Shown here in pieces: positions 33,812 through 42,523 of a stretch of 64,000 nt of DNA. Within the stretch, counting starts at the first letter, position 1; every line of letters starts with the position of its first letter. Made by a program: the position numbers and the translations under genes. The notes under the pieces are model-generated. The model did not search any database. It was not told the origin of the DNA and saw nothing but the letters and a program-made list of their open reading frames with translations. The DNA is from JANNNF01 sp040385825 (GTDB lineage: Bacteria > Pseudomonadota > Alphaproteobacteria > Rhodobacterales > Rhodobacteraceae): the NCBI GenBank assembly GCA_040385825.1, contig JAZKGQ010000022.1, positions 40,530 to 104,529 of the forward strand. Reading direction: 5' to 3'.

Positions 33812-34732
33812 GTGCAGAACACTTTGAAATCGGCGGTCACATTCACCGGGCTTGGCCTGCATTCCGGCGCCCCTGTGCGCATGGTCGTGCAACCGGCACA
33901 GGCGGATCATGGCATCGTGTTTCGCCGGTCCGACCTGTCGGGGGCGGCGGCGCTGATCGACGCGCGGTGGGACCGGGTGGTGCCGTCCAGACTGTGCACC
34001 CTGATCGCCAATGCGCAAGGCACATCGGTTTCGACCATCGAACATGTGATGGCGGCTCTTGCGGGCTGTGCGATCCACAACGCGCTGATCGAGATTGACG
34101 GTCCCGAAGTGCCGATCCTTGACGGATCCTCGGTGCCCTTCGTTGAAGGCTTTATCGCCTGCGGGCTGCACGAACAGGACGCCCCGGTGCGCGCCATCCG
34201 CATTCTGAAACCTGTCGAGGTGCGCGACGGCGCGGCGGTGGCGCGTCTGGTTCCGGCCGATATGCTGGAGATCGACTTTTCCATCGACTTCGACGATGCG
34301 GCCATCGGCCAGCAGACCCGCCGCCTGAACATGGCCAATGGCGCGTTCGTGCGCGAACTGTCGGACAGCCGCACCTTCTGCCGCCAGTCGGATGTGGATG
34401 CCATGCGCGCCAACGGGCTGGCGCTTGGCGGCACCGTTCACAATGCCGTGGTGTTTGAAGGCGACCGCATCCTGTCGCCGGGGGGGCTGCGCCACGCGGA
34501 TGAACCCGTGCGCCACAAGATGCTGGATGCGCTTGGCGACCTTGCCCTTGCAGGCGGGCCGATCCTGGGCCGCTATATCGGCATCCGGGCCGGTCATGCG
34601 CTGACAAACCGGCTGTTGCGGTCCTTGTTTGCCGACCCTTCGGCCTATCGCATGGTCGATTGCGGCGCGCAGACCGTGGGCAAGCTGCCCGGCGTCGGCG
34701 TGCAGCGCGGCGACCTGCCGCGCGTGGCCTGA
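33812..34732 (+). CDS. lpxC: UDP-3-O-acyl-GlcNAc deacetylase LpxC
   Basis: Zn-dependent committed step of lipid A synthesis. The 306 residues show TFTGLGLHSG, the HxxxD/zinc region STIEHVMAAL, EIDGPEVPILDGSS and HKMLDALGDLAL. I prefer the GTG at 33812 because GAGG sits 6 nt upstream and the length fits LpxC; ATG 33800 is the alternative, with no ribosome site. It is separated from ftsZ by a terminator, so it has its own promoter. Confidence 0.95.
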   Translation: MQNTLKSAVTFTGLGLHSGAPVRMVVQPAQADHGIVFRRSDLSGAAALIDARWDRVVPSRLCTLIANAQGTSVSTIEHVMAALAGCAIHNALIEIDGPEVPILDGSSVPFVEGFIACGLHEQDAPVRAIRILKPVEVRDGAAVARLVPADMLEIDFSIDFDDAAIGQQTRRLNMANGAFVRELSDSRTFCRQSDVDAMRANGLALGGTVHNAVVFEGDRILSPGGLRHADEPVRHKMLDALGDLALAGGPILGRYIGIRAGHALTNRLLRSLFADPSAYRMVDCGAQTVGKLPGVGVQRGDLPRVA

Positions 34733-34737
34733 CCCGC

Positions 34738-34755
34738 CCCCGCATCCGGGGCTTT
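34738..34755 (+). terminator. Weak terminator after lpxC
   Basis: CCCCG/CGGGG (34738-34742 with 34747-34751) is followed by CTTT. The stem is short and the T run is poor. Confidence 0.4.
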
Positions 34756-34932
34756 GGCGGATAGGACACGACGGGTTCTTGCTGTACCGCCAAGACGTAA
34801 AGGCGTTTTGCGCCCCGGATTTATCTGTGCTAGGACACATGCAAATCGCCCGCACGCCGGGGGCAGGACGGGTTGGCAGGCGGTGTCGGCCCGGCATGCC
34901 CCCAGGATGCGGCACAGTGGGATAGGCGGAAG

Positions 34933-35793
34933 ATGACAGGCGGAAAACCGGGCGCGCGTCCGGGCAAAAATCTGGGCGCATCGGCGCTTCTTGTCCTGCT
35001 GCTGGCGTCCTGCGGTGCCGACAAGGCAACAACCGGTGGGGCCGGGCTGGACAGCTATACAGCCGAAGAATTGTTCAAGCAGGGCGAGTTGAAGCTGGCA
35101 ACCACCAAGCGCCCGAAAGAGGCCCTGATCTATTTCCAGGAGGTCGAGCGGCTTTATCCCTACACCGCGCTGGCGAAACGCGCGTTGATCATGCAGGCAT
35201 TCACCCATCACAAGGCCAAGGAATACGAAGAAGCCCGCGCCGCGGCGCAGCGGTTTCTGGATTTCTACCCCGGCGATGAGGACGCGCCCTATGCGCTGTA
35301 TCTGATGGCGCTGTCCTATTACGACCAGATCGACGAAGTGGGCCGCGATCAGGGCCTGACCTTCCAGGCCCTGCGGGCGATGCGCGATGTGATCGAGACA
35401 TATCCCGACAGCGAATATGCGCGCTCGGCGATGCTGAAATTCGATCTGGCCTTTGACCATCTGGCCGCCAAGGAAATGGAAATCGGCCGCTATTACCTGA
35501 AGCGCGGCCATTACACGGCGGCGATCAACCGTTTCCGTACCGTTGTACAGGATTTCCAGACCACCACCCACACCGCCGAGGCGCTGCACCGGCTGGTCGA
35601 GGCCTATCTTGCGCTTGGTCTGAACGAACAGGCGCAGACGGCAGGGGCGATCCTTGGCTACAACTATCAGTCCAGCCCGTTCTATGAAGACAGTTTCCGC
35701 CTGCTGAAAGGCAAGGGCCTGAGCCCGGAAGCCCGCGGCGACAACTGGCTGAGCAAAGTGTACCGGCAGATGATCCAGGGCGAGTGGTTGTAG
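34933..35793 (+). CDS. bamD: Outer-membrane assembly lipoprotein BamD
   Basis: TPR lipoprotein of the BAM complex that inserts outer-membrane barrels. The 286 residues start with a lipoprotein signal (GASALLVLLLASCG, lipobox LASC) and carry TPR repeats, including YTAEELFKQGELKL, ALIYFQEVERLYPYT and YLKRGHYTAAINRFR. The start ATG 34933 places the lipobox at about residue 27. Confidence 0.94.
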   Translation: MTGGKPGARPGKNLGASALLVLLLASCGADKATTGGAGLDSYTAEELFKQGELKLATTKRPKEALIYFQEVERLYPYTALAKRALIMQAFTHHKAKEYEEARAAAQRFLDFYPGDEDAPYALYLMALSYYDQIDEVGRDQGLTFQALRAMRDVIETYPDSEYARSAMLKFDLAFDHLAAKEMEIGRYYLKRGHYTAAINRFRTVVQDFQTTTHTAEALHRLVEAYLALGLNEQAQTAGAILGYNYQSSPFYEDSFRLLKGKGLSPEARGDNWLSKVYRQMIQGEWL

Positions 35794-35797
35794 GGTC

Positions 35798-35844
35798 GAT
35801 GGGCGGATTGCCCGGCAAAGATGGGCAGATTGCCCATCCTACGG
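35798..35844 (+). repeat. Short palindromic repeat GATGGGCA-n3-TGCCCATC, copy 2 (partly doubled)
   Basis: A degenerate half (GATGGGCGGATTGCCCGGC, 35799-35817) is followed by the full palindrome 35820-35838 and CTACGG. The motif matches 22391-22414 and 47297-47323. It lies between bamD and recN. Confidence 0.65.
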
Positions 35845-35851
35845 AAGTGTG

Positions 35852-37495
35852 ATGCTCGTATCTCTTGATATCCGCGATGTGCTGATCATCGACCGTCTGT
35901 CCCTTGGCCTTGGGCCGGGGCTGAACGTGCTGACCGGCGAAACCGGCGCTGGCAAGTCGATCCTGCTGGATGCGCTTGGCTTTGTGCTGGGCTGGCGGGG
36001 GCGGGCCGAACTGGTGCGCCAGGGGGCTGCACAGGGCGAAGTGGTGGCCGTGTTCGACCTGCCGCCGGGCCACGCCGCCCGCGCCGTGCTGGACGAGGCC
36101 GGGATCGAGGCGGGCGACGAGGTGATCCTGCGCCGGGTGAACAGCGCCGATGGCCGCAAGACGGCCTGGGTGAACGACCGCCGCGTGACGGGCGAGGTGC
36201 TGCGCGATCTGTCCGACTGTCTGGTCGAACTGCATGGCCAGCATGACGACCGCGGCCTGCTGAACCCGCGCGGGCATCGCGCCTTGCTGGATACCTTCGC
36301 GGCGCTGGACCTTGGCCCCCTGCGGGCGGCCTGGGCCGCACAGCGCACCGCCCGCGCGGCGCTGGTCGCGGCCGAGGATGCCATTGCCCGCGCGCGGGTC
36401 GAGGAAGATTATCTGCGCCATGCGGTTGCCGAACTGGACAAGCTGGACCCGGACCCCGGCGAGGAAGCCACGCTGGATGCCCGCCGCCGGATGATGCAGG
36501 GCGCGGCCAAAATCCGCGCCGATATCGTGCGGGCAGATGCGGCGCTGTCGGGGCAGGGGGCAGAAGGCGCGATGCGCGATGCCCTGCGCTGGCTGGAAGG
36601 GGCGGCTGACCGTGCCGAAGGGCGGCTGGACGCCGCGCTGGCCGCGTTGAACCGCGCGCTGATCGAGTTGGGCGAGGCGCAGGCCGGGGTGGATGGCTGC
36701 CTGTCGGCGCTGGATTTCAACCCGCAGGAACTGGACAGCATCGAGGAACGGCTGTTCGCCATCCGCGCGCTGGCCCGCAAGCATGGCGTGCTGCCCGATG
36801 ATCTGGGCGGCTTTGCCGATGGCCTGCGCGACCGGCTGGCGGCGCTGGACGGCGGGGTCGCGGGCATCGCGCGCCTGCACCAGGAGGTGGGCGCAACCGA
36901 GGCCGCCTATCTGCGCGAAGCCCACCGCATCAGCGAGGCCCGGCGGGCGGCGGCGGGGCGGCTGGATATGGCGATGGCGGGCGAACTTGCCCCGCTGAAG
37001 ATGGAACGCGCGGTGTTTGCCACCGAACTGACCGCTGGAGAGCCGGGGCCGGACGGGGTGGATGCGGTGACCTTCACCGTCGCCACCAACCCCGGCGCGC
37101 CGTCAGGCCCGCTGAACCGCATCGCCTCGGGTGGTGAACTGAGCCGGTTTCTGCTGGCCCTGAAGGTCTGCCTGACCGGCGACACCCCCGGCCTGACCAT
37201 GATCTTTGACGAGATCGACCGTGGCGTGGGCGGGGCGACCGCAGATGCCGTGGGCCGCCGCCTGCAGGCGCTGTCAGCCACCGCGCAGGTGCTGGTCGTC
37301 ACCCACTCGCCGCAGGTGGCGGCCCTGGGCGCGCATCACTGGCGGGTGGAAAAGCGGGTGGTGGCCGATCAGACCCTGTCCACCGTCACCGCACTGGATG
37401 CCCCCGCACGGGTCGAGGAAATCGCCCGGATGCTGGCAGGCGACACGGTATCGGACGCCGCACGCGCGGCGGCCAAGGCGCTGCTGGCGGTCTGA
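35852..37495 (+). CDS. recN: DNA repair protein RecN
   Basis: SMC-like ATPase involved in double-strand break repair. The 547 residues have the N-terminal Walker A LTGETGAGKSILLDAL near residue 33, a central coiled coil, the signature NRIASGGELSRFLLALK, and Walker B MIFDEIDRGVGGATADAV. ATG 35852 is taken; a GTG one codon earlier is possible. Confidence 0.96.
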   Translation: MLVSLDIRDVLIIDRLSLGLGPGLNVLTGETGAGKSILLDALGFVLGWRGRAELVRQGAAQGEVVAVFDLPPGHAARAVLDEAGIEAGDEVILRRVNSADGRKTAWVNDRRVTGEVLRDLSDCLVELHGQHDDRGLLNPRGHRALLDTFAALDLGPLRAAWAAQRTARAALVAAEDAIARARVEEDYLRHAVAELDKLDPDPGEEATLDARRRMMQGAAKIRADIVRADAALSGQGAEGAMRDALRWLEGAADRAEGRLDAALAALNRALIELGEAQAGVDGCLSALDFNPQELDSIEERLFAIRALARKHGVLPDDLGGFADGLRDRLAALDGGVAGIARLHQEVGATEAAYLREAHRISEARRAAAGRLDMAMAGELAPLKMERAVFATELTAGEPGPDGVDAVTFTVATNPGAPSGPLNRIASGGELSRFLLALKVCLTGDTPGLTMIFDEIDRGVGGATADAVGRRLQALSATAQVLVVTHSPQVAALGAHHWRVEKRVVADQTLSTVTALDAPARVEEIARMLAGDTVSDAARAAAKALLAV

Positions 37496-37595
37496 AGCTA
37501 CCCGGTCAGCGCATGGCAGCCATACCCATCGGACGGGTTTCATGCTGCGATGCAGCATCTATATTGATAGCAAGACATGAACCAAGGAGGTTCCC

Positions 37596-37757
37596 ATGAT
37601 CCGCCATCTGACTGCCGTGCTTGACCTGTTTCGCCTGCCGATCATCGACGAGATCGAGCGCGACTATGTAAAGGGCGCTGCCACCCCGGTTGAGGCCAAA
37701 GCCCGCCAAAGCGCCGTCGCCCGCGGCCTGTTCCGTCGGGGCACGTTCGACTACTGA
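37596..37757 (+). CDS. Small 53-aa protein of unknown function
   Basis: A 54-codon frame starts MIRHLTAVLDLFRLPIIDEI and ends LFRRGTFDY. The ribosome site AAGGAGG at 37584-37590 is the full consensus at ideal distance, which argues that it is translated. It has a hydrophobic/amphipathic N-terminal half and a basic C-terminal half, with no signal peptide. Upstream are a palindrome TGCTGCGATGCAGCA (37543-37557) and a TATATT. The dispersed repeat begins 4 nt after the stop. I do not recognise the family. Confidence 0.65.
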   Translation: MIRHLTAVLDLFRLPIIDEIERDYVKGAATPVEAKARQSAVARGLFRRGTFDY

Positions 37758-37761
37758 GTAA

Positions 37762-38062
37762 GGATGAATCTTCGCTGATCCAACCTTCTTCTTCTGCCCG
37801 GAATCAAGCGTGAAGCGCGCCGGGCAATGCCCCATTGCCCGGCAGGCGTTTGCTTTGGCAAACGCCGAGAGGGGGCCGCCCCCTCGGGCGGGCATTCTGC
37901 AAGGTCACCAGCAGAAATCCCGTGGAATGGGTTGAGCCATAAACCGCGTAGAACTGCGGTTGTTTGCCCACCCGGCGGTCGGGCATTGCCCTCTCGTCGT
38001 GCATGTCAAAAAGGCAGACCGGAAAACACGGTCGGTTCCATGAAGGGGCGTCCTGCGCTAAG
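37762..38062 (+). repeat. Dispersed intergenic element, copy 2
   Basis: A ~300-bp element starting GGATGAATCTTCGCTGA. It shares with copy 1 the CCCGGAATCAAGCG(T/C)GAAGCGCGCCGGG block, ACCAGCAGAAAT, TGAGCCATAAACCGCGTAG, and a right block CCCACCCGGCGGTCGGGCAT. It is longer than copy 1 by an internal GC-rich stretch (about 37839-37890). On the minus strand both copies encode a similar short frame (MPDRRVGKQ, FYAVYGS, FLLVT). Confidence 0.75.
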
Positions 38063-38099
38063 ACAGGCGACTGAAAAGTCCGCCCCCTTGATCATTTGA

Positions 38100-39473
38100 T
38101 CACTTGGGCGGAATGACCTTGCCGGGGTTCATCAGCCCCTGCGGGTCCAGCGCGCGCTTGATTGCGCCCATCACCTGCCATGCGTGCCCATGTTCGGCGG
38201 CCATATAGGGCAGTTTGCCAAACCCCACCCCATGTTCGCCGGTGATGGTGCCGCCAAGCGCCAGGGCGCGGGTCGCCATGCGCCCGGCCAGATCGCGGGC
38301 AACTCCGGCCTCGGCGGCATCGCCCGGCCTGATCATCAGGATTGCGTGGAAATTGCCGTCACCCACATGGCCCAGAATGGGGCCGGTTAGCCCCGATGCC
38401 GCAATATCGGCGCGGGTCTGTTCCACCGCCTCGGCCAGCGCCGAAATCGGCACGCAGACATCGGTGACCACCGCCACGGCACCGGGGCGGCTGGCAAGGA
38501 TGGCAGGGTAGGCCATGTGGCGCAGTTTCCACAGCCGGTTGCGGTCTTCCTGCGCATGCGCCCACTGAAAATCCGAACAGCCGAACCCGGCCGCAATCTC
38601 GCCAAATCGGGCGGCCTGTTCGGCCACACCGTCCGGGCTGCCGTGAAATTCGACCAGCAGCAGCGGCGCCAGTGGCAGGCTGGTGGCGGAATAGACGTTG
38701 CAGGCGGCGACGGTCCGGGCATCCAGAAACTCGATCCGTGCCATCGGCAGGCCGGTCTGGATGGTGGCGATCACGCAATCCACCGCCGCCCCGATGCTGT
38801 CAAAGGCGCAAGTGGCGGCGGACACGGCCTCGGGCTGACCCTGAAGCCGCAGGGTCAGTTCCGTGATCAGGCCAAGCGTGCCTTCCGACCCCACCATCAA
38901 GGCCGTCAGATCATAGCCTGACGCGGTCTTGGGGGCCGCCGTGCCGGTGCGGATCACCTGACCGCCCGCCAGAACCACCTCCAGCCCCAGCACATTGTCG
39001 CGCATCGTGCCATAGCGCACCGCCGTAGTGCCCGACGCACGGGTCGATGCCATGCCGCCGATGCTGGCATTCGCCCCCGGATCGACCGGGAAAAACAGGC
39101 CGGTGCTGCGCAGGTCGTGGTTCAGGCTTTCGCGCAGGATGCCGGGCTGCACGACGGCCAGCATATCGTCAGCCTGCACCGACAGCACGGCGTTCATCCG
39201 GCTGAAATCGACGCAGACCCCGCCATTGATCGCCAGAGCATGGCCCTCCAGACTGGTGCCCGCGCCCCAGCCCACCATCGGCACCCCATGTGCGGCACAG
39301 ATCGCCGACAGGCCCGACACCTCGGCTGTGGTCAGCGGAAAGGCCACCGCATCGGGCAGACCTGCGCTGACATGTGATTCGGACTGGCCGTGCTGGTCCA
39401 GCACGGGGCGGCTTGTGCTGAGGCGGTCGCCCAACAGGGCAGTCAGCGCGGCAAGGGCAGGGGCGGGGATCAT
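38100..39473 (-). CDS. dld: FAD-linked oxidase, D-lactate dehydrogenase (cytochrome) type
   Basis: A 457-residue flavoprotein of the GlcD/DLD family, oxidising D-2-hydroxy acids such as D-lactate and passing electrons to the respiratory chain. The N-terminal PCMH-type FAD domain shows VGWGAGTSLEGHALAI, PGANASIGGMASTRASGTTAVRYG and VGSEGTLGLITE. The C-terminal oxidase domain ends GEHGVGFGKLPYM and LDPQGLMNPGKVIPPK. No signal peptide. The exact hydroxy-acid substrate is not visible. It is first of a minus-strand run but separated from the upstream DUF1638 gene by only 13 nt, so it is probably co-transcribed. Confidence 0.88.
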   Translation of the reverse strand: MIPAPALAALTALLGDRLSTSRPVLDQHGQSESHVSAGLPDAVAFPLTTAEVSGLSAICAAHGVPMVGWGAGTSLEGHALAINGGVCVDFSRMNAVLSVQADDMLAVVQPGILRESLNHDLRSTGLFFPVDPGANASIGGMASTRASGTTAVRYGTMRDNVLGLEVVLAGGQVIRTGTAAPKTASGYDLTALMVGSEGTLGLITELTLRLQGQPEAVSAATCAFDSIGAAVDCVIATIQTGLPMARIEFLDARTVAACNVYSATSLPLAPLLLVEFHGSPDGVAEQAARFGEIAAGFGCSDFQWAHAQEDRNRLWKLRHMAYPAILASRPGAVAVVTDVCVPISALAEAVEQTRADIAASGLTGPILGHVGDGNFHAILMIRPGDAAEAGVARDLAGRMATRALALGGTITGEHGVGFGKLPYMAAEHGHAWQVMGAIKRALDPQGLMNPGKVIPPK

Positions 39474-39486
39474 GGGATCAGGCGGC

Positions 39487-40128
39487 TCAGGACGCGAGGG
39501 CGGCAAGAGCCGGGGCCAGATCGCCATAGCCGGTAAAGCGCCGCTCGTAGGCCAGACCCAGACGGCGGGCGCAGTCCATGGCCCTGGCATCCAGCGCGGG
39601 GTCATTGGTCTGGGCCTGATAGACCAGCTTGGTGTAATTGCCGAAATACATGTCGCGCAACTCCGGGTGACGGTCCAGCCCCATGGGTTTCCAGACAAAG
39701 GCATCGAACTGGCGCACCAGAAAATCGGTCAGATAGAAGGCGGTGAATTCGTCGGGATGGGCGGCGAAGGCGGCGTTGCCTTCAAAAAACGAATAACAAT
39801 GCGGCCCGTCGACCATTTCGACCCCCAGTTCCTTGCACTTTTCCTGCAATTGCCCGCCGGTGCCGCAATCGGCGTAAACGACAAAGACCTTGTCGTAATC
39901 CGCCCGGCGCTGGATCACCGTGGCCTCGACCGCCGCGGTGATCCTGTCGGGCCACAGATGCAGGTTGGCGGGCAGGCATTGCAGATCGAGGTGATCCCAG
40001 CCATTCGCGCGCCGCAGCGCCAGAATCTCATGCGCCAATGCCCCGCAGGCGATCAGCAGCACCCGGCCCGATCTGGCCGGCGCAAGGCCGGTTTCGGCCA
40101 GCGTCGCGTCATCCGGCCCTAGCGCCAC
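39487..40128 (-). CDS. DUF1638 domain protein
   Basis: A protein of about 213 residues. LIACGALAHEIL near the start, VFVVYADCGTGG and the conserved-cysteine/His stretch HCYSFFEG fit DUF1638, a family frequently found next to corrinoid proteins and methyltransferases. I use the GTG at 40128, which overlaps the end of the small membrane gene, since upstream sequence in this frame codes for no recognisable domain. The ribosome site is weak. The conserved cysteines suggest metal or corrinoid handling, an inference only. Confidence 0.75.
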   Translation of the reverse strand: MALGPDDATLAETGLAPARSGRVLLIACGALAHEILALRRANGWDHLDLQCLPANLHLWPDRITAAVEATVIQRRADYDKVFVVYADCGTGGQLQEKCKELGVEMVDGPHCYSFFEGNAAFAAHPDEFTAFYLTDFLVRQFDAFVWKPMGLDRHPELRDMYFGNYTKLVYQAQTNDPALDARAMDCARRLGLAYERRFTGYGDLAPALAALAS

Positions 40129-40274
40129 TGGCGCGCGCCAAGGATCAGGCTGCCTGAAAGGGCGGCAAATCCAAGCGCCACCAGCGGCAAATTCACCCAG
40201 AAGGCCAGCGCAAGCGTGGCGGCCGCCGCGGCGATGACAATGGCAATCAGCGACAGGAAATAGGGTAACGGCAT
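40119..40274 (-). CDS. 51-aa membrane protein
   Basis: A short frame starts MPLPYFLSLIAIVIAAAAATLALAF (split here: two hydrophobic helices, about residues 4-25 and 28-46) and ends LILGARQWR. GGGAG lies 6 nt before the ATG at 40274. Its stop overlaps the GTG of the DUF1638 gene, so the two look coupled. Family not recognised. Confidence 0.6.
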   Translation of the reverse strand: MPLPYFLSLIAIVIAAAAATLALAFWVNLPLVALGFAALSGSLILGARQWR

Positions 40275-40446
40275 TGCACTCTCCCTTCCCGGAAACTCTG
40301 GTCCCGATACTCTGGTTCTGAACAATCTGGGCTGCCCCGGCGGATTTTCCAAGCCCCTTCAACGCCCTCTGTCAATTATTGCAACCCTTGCCTGCCCGGC
40401 TCGTGCGCGGCCCGCAGGCCGGGGCAGGCCGGGGGACCGCAGGCAA

Positions 40447-40483
40447 AGAAAAACCCCGCGCAACCCATGGGTTTGCGCGGGGC
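40447..40483 (-). terminator. Strong terminator after the B12-binding protein gene
   Basis: CCCCGCGCAACCC (40454-40466) pairs with GGGTTTGCGCGGGG (40469/70-40482) with one bulged T. On the minus strand it is followed by TTTTTC. Confidence 0.88.
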
Positions 40484-40503
40484 TGTCCAAAGGTTTGCCC
40501 GGA

Positions 40504-41199
40504 TCAGGCGCTGAGCTGGTTGTGCTTGCGTGCCACATAGGCCTTGGCGGTTTCCACCGCCACGGCCGCATCGCGGCAATAGGCATCCGCCCCGATCGCG
40601 CGGCCAAATTCTTCGTTCAGCGGCGCGCCGCCGACCAGCACGATGTAATCCTCGCGCATGCCCTTTTCCTTCAGAGTGTCGATCACGACCTTCATGTAGG
40701 GCATGGTGGTGGTCAGCAGGGCGGACATGCCAAGAATGTCGGGCTGCTCGCGCTCCAGCGCCTCGATGTATTTTTCAACCGAATTGTTGATGCCCAGATC
40801 CAGCACCTCGAACCCGGCGCCTTCCATCATCATGGCGACAAGGTTCTTGCCGATGTCGTGGATATCGCCCTTCACGGTGCCGATCACCATTTTGCCCATG
40901 CGCGGCGCGCCGGTTTCGGCCAGCAGCGGCTTGAGGATATGCATGCCGGCCTTCATCGCGTTGGCGGCCAGCAGCACTTCGGGCACGAACAGAATGCCGT
41001 CGCGGAAATCGGCCCCCACGATGGTCATGCCCGCCACCAGCGCCTTGGTCAGCACGTCATAGGGCGTCCAGCCGCGTTCCAGCAGGATGTTGACGCCATC
41101 CTCGATCTCTTCCTTCAGACCGTCGTAGAGATCGTCGTGCATTTGCAGGACCAGCTCATCATCGGAAAGCTCGGAGAGGATGATTTCATCGTCGGCCAT
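40504..41199 (-). CDS. Free-standing corrinoid (B12)-binding protein, MtbC/MetH-like
   Basis: A 231-residue protein with a helical cap domain (about residues 1-95, including LLERGWTPYDVLTKALVAGM and FVPEVLLAANAMKAGM) and a Rossmann-like cobalamin domain with D-x-H-x-x-G as GDIHDIGKN (His114). SALLTTTMPYMK and VGGAPLNEEFG complete the fold. It carries a methyl-cobamide for a partner methyltransferase. In other Rhodobacterales this type of protein serves as the B12 module of a split methionine synthase; the homocysteine methyltransferase gene 1.3 kb away is the obvious partner. AGGAG precedes the ATG. Confidence 0.92.
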   Translation of the reverse strand: MADDEIILSELSDDELVLQMHDDLYDGLKEEIEDGVNILLERGWTPYDVLTKALVAGMTIVGADFRDGILFVPEVLLAANAMKAGMHILKPLLAETGAPRMGKMVIGTVKGDIHDIGKNLVAMMMEGAGFEVLDLGINNSVEKYIEALEREQPDILGMSALLTTTMPYMKVVIDTLKEKGMREDYIVLVGGAPLNEEFGRAIGADAYCRDAAVAVETAKAYVARKHNQLSA

Positions 41200-41355
41200 T
41201 GGGGCGCTCCTGAGGACTAGATTTCCACTGTGCATGGGCCGAAACCGACGCCCACACTTCCTTGTTTCCGACATGCCCCGAATGAAAGCCGACAGCAAGC
41301 GGATTTGGGCCGGAACGGGCTGGCATTTGTTCACTTTGTGTTCTAGTTTTGTCGG

Positions 41356-42471
41356 ATGACACAGGCGGATGGTACAGGGGGGAATGGCACAGGGGCGGAT
41401 GGCATCTTGCCGGGCCAGCGCGCGCGGGCGCGCGGGGCGCTGGACAACGCAACCGGGCGGTTCGAGGCGCAGGGCCTGCAAGGTATTGATGACGGGTGGG
41501 ATATTCCGCATGACGACCGGCTGCTGCGGACCGAGGTGCGCATCGAGGTGGCGCGGTCGGCCATCAGCTACAACAGCTCGCCCGACCTGCCGTTCGACCG
41601 CTCGATCAACCCTTATCGCGGCTGCGAACATGGCTGCATCTATTGCTATGCGCGGCCCAGCCATGCCTATCTGAACCTGTCGCCGGGGCTGGATTTTGAA
41701 ACCAGGCTGATCGCGCGACCCGGCATCGGCGCGGTGCTGGACCGGGAATTGCGGGCGAAATCCTATGCGGTGGCCCCGGTCGCGATCGGCACCAATACCG
41801 ACCCCTACCAGCCGGTCGAGGCGCAGCACAGGGTGATGCGCGAGGTGCTGGAAGTGCTGTCAGCCCACCGCCACCCGGTGGCGATCACCACCAAGGGGAC
41901 GCTGGTGGAACGCGATCTGGACCTGCTGGCCCCGATGGCGGCGCAGGGACTGACGCGGGTGGGACTGTCCATCACCACGCTGGATCCCGACCTGTCACGC
42001 CGGATGGAACCCCGCGCCGCCGCCCCCGCCCGCCGTCTTGCGGCGATCCGGCGTCTGACGCAGGCTGGCGTTCCGGTGCGGGTGATGGTGGCGCCGGTCA
42101 TTCCGGGCCTGACCGACCATGAGCTGGAGGCGATCCTGGCCGCCGCCAAGGATGCAGGCGCGGTGGCGGCCAGCTATATCAGCCTGCGCCTGCCGCGCGA
42201 GGTGTCGGGGATGTTTCAGGACTGGCTGACTGCCCATGTGCCGGGGCGTGCGGCCAAGATCATGGGCCGGGTGCGTGAACTGCACGGCGGGCGCGATTAT
42301 GACCCGGCCTTTGGCAAACGGATGCGGGGGCAGGGCATCTGGGCCGAGCTGATGGCGCAGCGGTTTGCCATTGCGGTGGCCAGGGCGGGGCTGGTGGTGC
42401 CGCAGCCGCCGCTGCGCTGCGACCTGTTCGCGCCACCGCTGCGGGCGGGCGATCAGCTGTCGCTGTTCTGA
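41356..42471 (+). CDS. PA0069-family radical SAM protein
   Basis: A 371-residue radical SAM enzyme of the SplB-like PA0069/Rv2578c group. The iron-sulfur motif CEHGCIYCYA (Cys90, Cys94, Cys97) follows DRSINPYRG. GTNTDPYQPVE, ITTKGTLVERD and PVIPGLTDHELE are family blocks. The reaction is not established for the family. It is transcribed divergently from the B12-protein gene and convergently with the methyltransferase gene. Confidence 0.88.
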   Translation: MTQADGTGGNGTGADGILPGQRARARGALDNATGRFEAQGLQGIDDGWDIPHDDRLLRTEVRIEVARSAISYNSSPDLPFDRSINPYRGCEHGCIYCYARPSHAYLNLSPGLDFETRLIARPGIGAVLDRELRAKSYAVAPVAIGTNTDPYQPVEAQHRVMREVLEVLSAHRHPVAITTKGTLVERDLDLLAPMAAQGLTRVGLSITTLDPDLSRRMEPRAAAPARRLAAIRRLTQAGVPVRVMVAPVIPGLTDHELEAILAAAKDAGAVAASYISLRLPREVSGMFQDWLTAHVPGRAAKIMGRVRELHGGRDYDPAFGKRMRGQGIWAELMAQRFAIAVARAGLVVPQPPLRCDLFAPPLRAGDQLSLF

Positions 42472-42482
42472 CCGCCAGGCCG

Positions 42483-42504
42483 CGGTTTTATTGAAATAAA
42501 ACCG
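42483..42504. terminator. Bidirectional terminator hairpin between convergent genes
   Basis: A perfect 10-bp AT-rich hairpin (42483-42492 with 42495-42504, CGGTTTTATT/AATAAAACCG). It gives T runs on both strands. Confidence 0.65.
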
Positions 42505-42523
42505 GACCTTACCCTCCCGGATC

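Noticed and set aside
41200..41355. Cobalamin or SAM riboswitch before the B12-protein gene
   Set aside because: The spacer is about 155 nt shared by two divergent genes, and I could not find a B12-box or a recognisable SAM/SAH riboswitch core.
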